This document shows positions 1 through 5,607 of a DNA stretch of 6,194 nucleotides, one piece after another. Both the position numbers and the translations under genes were made by a program. Origin of the DNA: Rikenellaceae bacterium (GTDB taxonomy: Bacteria; Bacteroidota; Bacteroidia; Bacteroidales; UBA932); the NCBI GenBank assembly GCA_003513895.1, contig DOSU01000122.1:1-6194 (forward strand). The letters run 5' to 3'. Numbering within the stretch: position 1 is the first letter of the stretch; each line of letters starts with the position of its first letter. A model generated the notes under the pieces. The model saw only the letters and a list, made by a program, of their open reading frames with translations. It was not told the origin of the DNA and searched no databases.

Positions 1-362
1 TTGAAAACAGCCGGATGCCGGTGGATGACCCAAAAACGCATCTGGAACTTACAATGATTCATGAGGTCATGATTCTGGACAACAGCGGATTTGACCTGGG
101 TACAATTTTATATACGACAAACCTAAAGTTTGCAATGTACGGTGCTATAATTTCCAACTTTTTCATAGGGGCATTGCCTCTTGAAATTTCCATTCCGTTG
201 TTCTTTATTGTTCAGATTGGGTTTGCAATTGCTGTAGGAATAATTGAGTCATTTATGGCCCGTTTCCGGATGGCTCACAATCCTCAGTTTATTTTGATTC
301 TCACTTCGGTTTCTATGTTAATCTTTTTTGGAGTGCTCATGGTGCTTGGAAGATTTGTATAA
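1..362 (+). CDS. hyfC: Hydrogenase-4 component C / HycD-like membrane anchor (NuoH family), 5' part missing
   Basis: This is the C-terminal part of the NuoH/HycD-type subunit, which anchors the peripheral arm of group 4 hydrogenase-like complexes to the membrane. The frame is open from base 3 to the TAA at 360-362 and shows 119 residues; the start lies upstream of the window. The fragment opens with the family's acidic signature (ENSRMPVDDPKTHLELTMIHE, of which bases 3-14 encode the first four residues). In relatives this loop lies at the interface with the large and small subunits and the start of the proton path. Three hydrophobic segments follow: around the YGAIISNFFIGA stretch, around PLFFIVQIGFAIAVGIIE, and the last about 22 residues. 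The ESFMARFRM motif between the last two is also typical. The next gene begins 12 bases downstream, so the genes are surely co-transcribed. Family assignment is firm; calling it hyfC rather than hycD rests on the hyfE and hyfF neighbours. Confidence 0.9.
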   Translation, partial: ENSRMPVDDPKTHLELTMIHEVMILDNSGFDLGTILYTTNLKFAMYGAIISNFFIGALPLEISIPLFFIVQIGFAIAVGIIESFMARFRMAHNPQFILILTSVSMLIFFGVLMVLGRFV

Positions 363-374
363 AAGAATAAAACT

Positions 375-1004
375 ATGATAGATATTTTACTGATAGCCCT
401 TGCAATGACGCTGCTCTACATGAGTATCGCAAACAGGCTGTATACATATCTCAGGATTCTCGTTCTGCAGGGTTTCATTCTCTTTGGGGCAACTTACTTT
501 ACCCTTACAAACCTCAGTACGATAAACCTTTTGTTCATAATGCTCGAGACAATTGTTTTCAAAGCAATTGCAGTTCCATGGTTTATAAATTATGTTATAA
601 AACGAAACAGAATAACCAGAATTGCAGAGCCTTACCTTTCAAACTTTGCTTCGCTCATAATTGTCACTTCAATAATAATTGTTACTATAATAGTTTCCAG
701 TTCCATTAATGACGAAAACCTTGATAAAACATTTTTTGTCGTAGCACTTTCAACGCTTTTTACAGGACTTTATCTCATAGTAACGAGAAAGAAAATCATA
801 ACTCACGTTATTGGCTACATAGTTATTGAAAATGGAGTTTTTGTGCTTTCTCTGGCAGTGGGTAACGAAATGCCAATGCTTGTGAACCTGGGCATTATGC
901 TGGATATATTTGCCAGCGTACTTATTCTGGGCGTATTTTTCAACAAAATTGGCGATGTGCTCAACGACCCGGATGTAAACCTTTTACGAAACCTAAAAGA
1001 TTAA
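375..1004 (+). CDS. hyfE: Hydrogenase-4 component E (HyfE), NuoK-like membrane subunit
   Basis: The product is a 209-residue, very hydrophobic membrane protein of the HyfE family. Its C-terminal half resembles NuoK of complex I, and it is thought to help carry protons through the membrane arm. About six membrane segments can be seen, with short charged loops near residues 75-86, 111-118 and 137-141. Buried charged residues typical of the family are present: Glu58 and Lys63 in the ETIVFKAIAVPW motif, and Glu152 in GYIVIENGVF, the likely counterpart of a NuoK channel glutamate. The ATG at 375 follows the hyfC stop by 12 bases and the gene ends 4 bases before the likely hyfF start. HyfE occurs in hydrogenase-4 and related complexes but not in the E. 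coli hydrogenase-3 (Hyc) complex, so it points to a Hyf/Ehr-type layout. Confidence 0.9.
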   Translation: MIDILLIALAMTLLYMSIANRLYTYLRILVLQGFILFGATYFTLTNLSTINLLFIMLETIVFKAIAVPWFINYVIKRNRITRIAEPYLSNFASLIIVTSIIIVTIIVSSSINDENLDKTFFVVALSTLFTGLYLIVTRKKIITHVIGYIVIENGVFVLSLAVGNEMPMLVNLGIMLDIFASVLILGVFFNKIGDVLNDPDVNLLRNLKD

Positions 1005-1008
1005 TGTG

Positions 1009-2439
1009 ATGATAGGGATATTTCTGGCAGCAACTTTATTTATTAGCGGATGTCTGGTTTTTAACCGGAATAAAGTTGTCAATTACCTCCTTATTGTCAT
1101 TTACGCCGCTATGCTTCTGGGCTTTGGAGTATATGAATATCAGCATTTGAATACTGTTCAGATGGGCTTCTTCAAAGCCGACTCTTTGGGCGTACTTCTT
1201 TTACTGGCGCTCTGCGTTATTTCTGTACCTGTTCTTTATCACAGTTACAGATATATGGAATTTCATAACCCCGACGAAACCCCTCGTTCGAGAGGATTAT
1301 TTTTTGGAGCGGTTCTCCTGCTTATGTCGGCTTGCGGAGCAGCTTACCTATCAAACCATATAGCCGTAACATGGATTTTTATCGAAATTACAACATTAAG
1401 CGCTTCAATTCTTATATACCACCATCGAAATATCAGGGCACTTGAAGGAGCGTGGAAGTATGTATTTATCTGTGCCATAAGCATCACTTTTATTTATGTT
1501 GGAATATTATTTCTGAGCCTCTCTTTAAAGCAGGTGGGCATCGATGATATGTCGTTCGATTCTTTAATCAGAAACTATGATAACCTTAATCCGTTCTGGT
1601 TAAAACTTGCTTTTCTGTTCATATTTACGGGTTTCACCGCCAAACTTGGACTGGTGCCCATGTATACAGCAGGAATTGATGCAAAGGACAAGGCACCTGC
1701 ACCTGTTGGAGCGCTTATGGCCAGTATACTTATGAACGTAGGGTTCATTGGTATATACCGCATCTATTCAATTGTTGCGCACACGCCTCTTCACGGCTGG
1801 GCAAACAATATTATTATTGTTGCTGCAATCCTATCTGTTTTTGTTGCGGCTGTATATATGACACGAATTAAAAACATCAAACGGATGTTTGCATATTCCG
1901 GGATAGAGCACATGGGGTTAGTGATGCTGGGTCTTGCAGCAGGCGGGATTGGTGTCTACGCCGCTATTTTGCACATTTTGCTGCATACACTTGTGAAGCC
2001 TTCGCTGTTTTTGCAATATAACCAGATATACCGCATATATCAGAGCAAGAGTATTTACGATGTTGGCAACTATTTTAAATATAATAAAACAGGGGCAATA
2101 TTGATTCTGTTTGGTTTTATTTCTGCTACCGCCATGCCGCCTTCCGGGATGTTTGTGAGCGAATTTCTGATATTTCAGTCTCTTTTCGAGTCACATCATA
2201 TTCTTTTGCTGGTGGTTCTGCTAGTATTGCTCACGCTTATTATATGGGGCTTTGGCGTTAATGTATTCAAGCTGCTTTTTACGCCTCCGGTAGGTTTTGA
2301 CGACACTAATGTACCACGCATAAGTCCGTGGGAATCTTTTTCGCAATACGCGCTTTTGGCAGTCTCTGTTTATATTGCCTATAATCCTCCTGCAAAACTT
2401 GTGTCTATGATACAGGAGGCAGTTAAACTAATCCAGTAA
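1009..2439 (+). CDS. hyfF: Hydrogenase-4 component F (HyfF), proton-antiporter-like subunit (NuoL/M/N family)
   Basis: The product is a 476-residue multi-pass protein of the Proton_antipo_M / NuoL-NuoM-NuoN family, the presumed ion-pumping subunit. Expected pump residues are present (numbered from ATG 1009): Glu126 in WIFIEITTL (membrane helix 5 position), Lys212 in TAKLGLVPMYTAGIDA (helix 7), Lys330 in HTLVKPSLFL, and Glu385 in MFVSEFLIF, which matches the NuoM helix-12 glutamate. The loop DAKDKAPAPVGALMAS is the usual signature after helix 7. The helix-8 lysine position appears to be Asn243. The length is normal for HyfF. I take ATG 1009 as start, 4 bases after the hyfE stop; a GTG directly before it at 1006 is an equally in-frame alternative adding one residue. 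The stop lies 6 bases before hyfG. Whether H+ or Na+ is moved cannot be told from sequence. Confidence 0.92.
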   Translation: MIGIFLAATLFISGCLVFNRNKVVNYLLIVIYAAMLLGFGVYEYQHLNTVQMGFFKADSLGVLLLLALCVISVPVLYHSYRYMEFHNPDETPRSRGLFFGAVLLLMSACGAAYLSNHIAVTWIFIEITTLSASILIYHHRNIRALEGAWKYVFICAISITFIYVGILFLSLSLKQVGIDDMSFDSLIRNYDNLNPFWLKLAFLFIFTGFTAKLGLVPMYTAGIDAKDKAPAPVGALMASILMNVGFIGIYRIYSIVAHTPLHGWANNIIIVAAILSVFVAAVYMTRIKNIKRMFAYSGIEHMGLVMLGLAAGGIGVYAAILHILLHTLVKPSLFLQYNQIYRIYQSKSIYDVGNYFKYNKTGAILILFGFISATAMPPSGMFVSEFLIFQSLFESHHILLLVVLLVLLTLIIWGFGVNVFKLLFTPPVGFDDTNVPRISPWESFSQYALLAVSVYIAYNPPAKLVSMIQEAVKLIQ

Positions 2440-2445
2440 CGGGAA

Positions 2446-3918
2446 ATGAATTATATATCTATATACAATAACAGGCCTGTAGGGTTAAAAGAGATTCCGG
2501 AACTCGGTTACGGGGAGTTCATGAAGTTTAATATAGATATGCTCAATGGCAGGGCAGACAGGCATTGCGTTAATTATTTCGGATACGAAACCGGTGCGGG
2601 AGTAAAGTTGTTTTGTTGCATTGCCGATGATACCACACATCAGATAAATATCTCATCTTCGGTTGTCGATAAAAAATCAACTTTACACTCTTTTACAGCT
2701 CTCAATCATAATTTCGAAAATTTTGAGAGGGAGATTCATGAAAATTTCGGAATACAGTATTTAGACCATCCATGGCTAAAGCCATTCAGGAAAATTGAAG
2801 ATTATCCTTTTTGCAAAGCAGAGAGCGAAGAGCTTCACGAAGTGGGAGTGGGTCCAATTCATGCAGGCATAATTGAACCGGGTCACTTTCGGTTTATCTG
2901 CAATGGCGAGCAAATAATGCATCTCGAGATTCAGCTCGGGTTCCAGCACAGAGGCATTGAACAGCTTTTTCTGCAAAAAGGCAGGCTCATTGAAAGAACC
3001 ACCCTTGCCGAAAATATTGCAGGCGACACAGTTATAGGACATACTGCGGCTTTTGTAAATTTATGGGAGAGCCTTTGCGGGTTTGCATCCGATTATTCTC
3101 TGGATTATTCGCGTACTCTGGCGATGGAACTGGAGAGAGTAGCGGTTCACACAGGCGATTTGGCAGCAATTTGCGGGGATATTGCATATCAGTTGGGCAA
3201 CTCAGTTTACGGCAGGTTAAGAACACCCATTATTAACTTCTTTCAGGAATGGGGAGGCAACAGGCTCGCCAAGGGTTTGATCCGGGCAGGAAAAATCAAT
3301 TATCCGTTTACACCGGAACTGGCCCAAAGACTAGCTATTGTTTTAGACACATTTGAACCGGACTTTGATGAAATTTCCTCAAAACTGTTTAAACTTCCAA
3401 GTGCTTTGTCGCGTATGGAAAAGACAGGAGTCGTGAGCTATGAAGAAGTTCTTGAGATAGGTACTGTTGGCATGGCAGCAAGAATGAGCGGCCTCATGAG
3501 AGATATAAGAACTTCACATCCGTTTAACCTTTATGGCTCTTCAATTATTCACGAACCTGTTATAAAGCGGCACGGAGATGTATATTCACGTGCGCAAATA
3601 AGAAAGGAGGAGGTTCGGCAGTCTCTTGGCTATATCAGGAAGATTATTGAAAACGTTCCGGAATTCCGGAAGCCGGAAGAGGTGCACTTTACAGCGACTG
3701 CAAATATGTTTGCTATATCCCTCACCGAGGGATGGAGAGGCGAGATATGTCATTGTGCCATAACAGACAATTCGGGCAACCTTGTTTTATACAAGATTAA
3801 AGACCCGTCGCACTACAATTGGATGGCTCTTGCCTTGTCCGTTAGGAATAACGAAATTTCAGACTTCCCTGTTTGCAACAAAAGTTTTAACCTGTCCTAC
3901 TGCGGGCACGATTTGTAA
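2446..3918 (+). CDS. hyfG: HyfG/HycE-like large subunit (NuoC-NuoD fusion) lacking all NiFe-binding cysteines
   Basis: The 490-residue product matches the large subunit of group 4 hydrogenases. Residues 1 to about 115 form a divergent NuoC-like (30 kDa) domain ending in NFGIQYLDHPWLKPFRK; residues 130-490 form the NuoD/hydrogenase large-subunit domain. Fold signatures are strong: GPIHAGIIEPGHFRF at 136-150, QHRGIEQL at 167-174, ELERVAVHTGDL at 228-239, and DVYSRAQIRKEEVRQSL at 378-394. The active-site motifs are gone. Where hydrogenases have a C-G-x-C pair followed by His, this protein reads AGDTVIGH: Ala192 and Thr195 replace the cysteines, and His199 is kept. Where they have DPCxxC it reads NLSYCG: Ser484 and Gly487 replace the cysteines. 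Cys486 lies one residue out of register. The protein stops three residues later, with no tail for a maturation protease. It therefore cannot hold a normal NiFe(CN)2CO centre. It is best called an Ehr-type (energy-converting hydrogenase related) large subunit; its reaction is unknown. The gene lies between hyfF and hyfI. Confidence 0.9.
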   Translation: MNYISIYNNRPVGLKEIPELGYGEFMKFNIDMLNGRADRHCVNYFGYETGAGVKLFCCIADDTTHQINISSSVVDKKSTLHSFTALNHNFENFEREIHENFGIQYLDHPWLKPFRKIEDYPFCKAESEELHEVGVGPIHAGIIEPGHFRFICNGEQIMHLEIQLGFQHRGIEQLFLQKGRLIERTTLAENIAGDTVIGHTAAFVNLWESLCGFASDYSLDYSRTLAMELERVAVHTGDLAAICGDIAYQLGNSVYGRLRTPIINFFQEWGGNRLAKGLIRAGKINYPFTPELAQRLAIVLDTFEPDFDEISSKLFKLPSALSRMEKTGVVSYEEVLEIGTVGMAARMSGLMRDIRTSHPFNLYGSSIIHEPVIKRHGDVYSRAQIRKEEVRQSLGYIRKIIENVPEFRKPEEVHFTATANMFAISLTEGWRGEICHCAITDNSGNLVLYKIKDPSHYNWMALALSVRNNEISDFPVCNKSFNLSYCGHDL

Positions 3919-3927
3919 AAGCACATT

Positions 3928-3935
3928 AAAGAGAG
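3928..3935 (+). promoter_or_regulatory. Weak ribosome-binding site supporting the hyfI start
   Basis: The purine run AAAGAGAG ends five bases before ATG 3941 and is a partial match to a Shine-Dalgarno sequence. Together with the 22-base gap after the hyfG stop and the start of the family-like N-terminus, it favours 3941 as the start. The match is modest, and in Bacteroidota such sites are weakly used, so it is supporting evidence only. Confidence 0.35.
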
Positions 3936-3940
3936 AATTT

Positions 3941-4687
3941 ATGCTTGATAATTTGAAAATAATGTGGCATCAGGGGAAACAGTTTATCCCGGATGTAACA
4001 ACAGCAAATGTTCCGGGAATATTCAGGGGAAGGCCCGTTATCTCCGGCGCTACTGCAGATGAATTGCTTCTGGCAGATTTGTGTCCTACTAAGGCCATCT
4101 TGACAAACCCCATTTGTATAGACCTTGGCAGATGTACTTTTTGCGGTGAGTGTGCAATCCGATTCCCCGAAAAAATTACTTTTACTAATGATTACAAACT
4201 CTCTTCAAACGAAAGGGATAGACTCAAAATAAAAGAGGGGGAGGAGGGACCTGTTCTGGTAAACCCGGATAAGGTGCGAAAAGAGATACGCCGTATATTC
4301 GGAAGTTCCTTAAAGCTCCGTCAGGTTTCCGCAGGCGGCGACAATAGCTGTGAGCTTGAACTAAATGCTACAAACAATGTGCAGTTTGATATGAGCCGGT
4401 TTGGTATTGACTTTGTCGCATCTCCGCGCCATGCCGACGGAATTGTAATAACCGGTCCAATTACAAAAAATATGGCTCCGTCTCTGGAGATTTGCTATAA
4501 TGCCATTCCTAATCCGAAGATTATCATTCTTGCAGGTACAGATGCAATCAGCGGCGGAATCTTTGAGGGTTCGCCCGAACTGGACCGTTCCTTTATTTTA
4601 AATCACCATATTGATCTTTATGTGCCGGGAAATCCGGTTCATCCTCTGACTTTTATTAACGGAGTACTTAGTTTGCTTGGCAGATAA
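3941..4687 (+). CDS. hyfI: HyfI/HycG-like small subunit with fused ferredoxin half-domain and a broken proximal cluster site
   Basis: The 248-residue product is a NuoB/HycG-type small subunit with an N-terminal ferredoxin-like region (about residues 18-82). That region has Cys48 (LCPTKAI) and Cys65, Cys68, Cys71 (CTFCGEC): the full ligand set of one [4Fe-4S] cluster in a two-cluster ferredoxin. The first CxxCxxC is absent and the last Cys-Pro cysteine is Phe75, so the second cluster is gone as a unit. Cys59 is extra. The NuoB-like domain (about 128-248) is clear from RFGIDFVASPRHADGIVITG at 153-172 and ISGGIF at 203-208. Its proximal [4Fe-4S] ligands are mostly lost: the CNxC site reads DNSC (Asp134, Cys137), the GxC site before SGG reads GTD (Asp201), and the PGCP site reads PGNP (Asn231). 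An in-frame ATG at 3782 would overlap hyfG by 137 bases and add residues unlike the family, so I reject it. This is the last gene of the operon; no hydrogenase maturation gene follows. Confidence 0.88.
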   Translation: MLDNLKIMWHQGKQFIPDVTTANVPGIFRGRPVISGATADELLLADLCPTKAILTNPICIDLGRCTFCGECAIRFPEKITFTNDYKLSSNERDRLKIKEGEEGPVLVNPDKVRKEIRRIFGSSLKLRQVSAGGDNSCELELNATNNVQFDMSRFGIDFVASPRHADGIVITGPITKNMAPSLEICYNAIPNPKIIILAGTDAISGGIFEGSPELDRSFILNHHIDLYVPGNPVHPLTFINGVLSLLGR

Positions 4688-4715
4688 AGTATTAAGTTCG
4701 GCTTATTGAATTACA

Positions 4716-5561
4716 TTAAAAACCTTTTAGAAGATCTTTTCTTTTTGTCTCTTTTTCTTTAGGAGTCAGGTTTCTTTTGTAGTCATAAAAAGCATTTTCC
4801 CACTCTCCGTATATTGCATTTGGAAGGACAATAAATTTTTTACCCCATTCGTCCTTTACTTTATCTGTTTCTGCTTTGCGATCGTCTATGCTTTTCTTTT
4901 CAAAAAGGTTTGAGAAATCGTTGAGGTTGTCGCCCATGAGCATTACAACTTTATAGTCTTTTGCAACTGTTTGCCTGCGCGGTTCTTTAGTCGATTCTGT
5001 AGTTAAAAAGAGCATGTGTTCTTCGTCGGCATTAGGCAACTGAAGTTTTTTGATGTTTTCCAGTGTAGGCTTTAAGTCGGTAATAGATCTGTTGCTGATA
5101 TAGAAAATGGTTATGTTTTGACCTGCCGCCCAATGAAGAAAATCAACAGCGCCCGGAACACCTGTTGCAGCAGACTTGCCAACCCATTCCTTCCATCCCT
5201 CGGAACTGTATTCAACGCCTTTCTTTATCTCTTTGGCCTCAAGGTAACTGTTATCTATAATGGTTTCGTCCAAATCGGTAACAATTGCAAATTTTTCGCC
5301 CGGCTCTCTTTTCGCTATTAGTGTTTCAAGATATGTACGGGCAGCGTTAAAAGCCTGATAGCACAATGCACGGTATTCTGCCGAGGTCTGATGCCAAAGT
5401 ACAGGATACATTTTTATATCGACTTCTTTATTTGCAACAGCCTTTGTACTGTCCTGAATAATTAAAACCGACCGCTGGAGTTCGGCACTCTGTTGCATAG
5501 TCTGGGCAGAAATGCCTTCTGCCATTATTAAAGATGCAATTACAATTAATATTCTATTCAT
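4716..5561 (-). CDS. Secreted HAD-superfamily acid phosphatase, 5'-nucleotidase lipoprotein e(P4)-like
   Basis: The 281-residue product belongs to the HAD acid phosphatases related to Haemophilus lipoprotein e(P4), which remove phosphate from nucleotides and other phosphomonoesters in the periplasm. It begins with a signal peptide: a short basic start, a hydrophobic core at about residues 4-13, and a likely signal peptidase I cut near Ala19. Catalytic motifs are complete. Motif I is DLDET with nucleophile Asp96 and acid/base Asp98. Motif II is ISNR (155-158). Lys192 is the probable motif III lysine. Motif IV is GDNLNDF with metal-binding Asp211 and Asp215. No lipobox cysteine is present, so unlike e(P4) it is probably a soluble periplasmic protein and not a lipoprotein. 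The C-terminal about 20 residues are lysine-rich. It lies 46 bases downstream of the kinase gene on the same strand and may be co-transcribed with it. It converges on hyfI with 28 bases between stop codons. The exact substrate cannot be told. Confidence 0.87.
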   Translation of the reverse strand: MNRILIVIASLIMAEGISAQTMQQSAELQRSVLIIQDSTKAVANKEVDIKMYPVLWHQTSAEYRALCYQAFNAARTYLETLIAKREPGEKFAIVTDLDETIIDNSYLEAKEIKKGVEYSSEGWKEWVGKSAATGVPGAVDFLHWAAGQNITIFYISNRSITDLKPTLENIKKLQLPNADEEHMLFLTTESTKEPRRQTVAKDYKVVMLMGDNLNDFSNLFEKKSIDDRKAETDKVKDEWGKKFIVLPNAIYGEWENAFYDYKRNLTPKEKETKRKDLLKGF

Positions 5562-5607
5562 ATTCCGGATTTTTAGATTTTACGTATGAGTATATAACAA
5601 TTAAACA

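Larger units (their letters stand above)
1..4687 (+). other. Operon for an Ehr-type (hydrogenase-like, NiFe-less) membrane complex, distal part
   Basis: Five consecutive genes on one strand (hyfC, hyfE, hyfF, hyfG, hyfI) are separated by 12, 4, 6 and 22 bases, with no room for an internal promoter of normal size outside the coding sequence. The order is that of hydrogenase-4 loci. A hyfB-like antiporter gene is expected just upstream of the window, but this is inference. No promoter is visible because the operon's 5' end is outside. No hyp maturation gene and no maturation endopeptidase gene is present in the window, which fits the missing NiFe site. Confidence 0.8.

Noticed and set aside
1735..1737. 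Asn243 of HyfF at the helix-8 position where NuoM has a pump lysine
   Set aside because: This position varies among NuoL-, NuoM- and HyfF-type subunits, and I recall Asn there in other HyfF-like proteins, so it is not evidence of a broken pump.
1575..1763. Minus-strand open frame inside hyfF
   Set aside because: It lies wholly within a well-supported gene, opposite strand, with no family resemblance; a shadow frame. The same holds for minus-strand frames at 2776-3042 and 3032-3226 within hyfG and the plus-strand frame at 5118-5321 within the phosphatase gene.
2446..3918. Reading the missing cysteines as pseudogene decay of a hydrogenase
   Set aside because: All five genes are full frames with no stop or frameshift, conserved non-ligand motifs are kept, and ligand losses are coordinated across two proteins, which fits a repurposed complex better than decay.
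3782..3940. In-frame upstream extension of hyfI from ATG 3782
   Set aside because: It would overlap the 3' end of hyfG by 137 bases, and its residues look like an out-of-frame reading of hyfG. The ATG at 3941 has a weak ribosome-binding site and the right N-terminus.
4688..4715. Possible bidirectional terminator between the converging genes
   Set aside because: Only a four-base-pair stem (TAAG/CTTA around a TTCGG loop) can be drawn, with no clear T-run, which is too weak to call.
5562..5607. Promoter for the phosphatase gene in the 46-base gap
   Set aside because: The gap is AT-rich but I see no convincing pair of promoter boxes of either the sigma-70 or the Bacteroidota type; co-transcription with the kinase gene is simpler.
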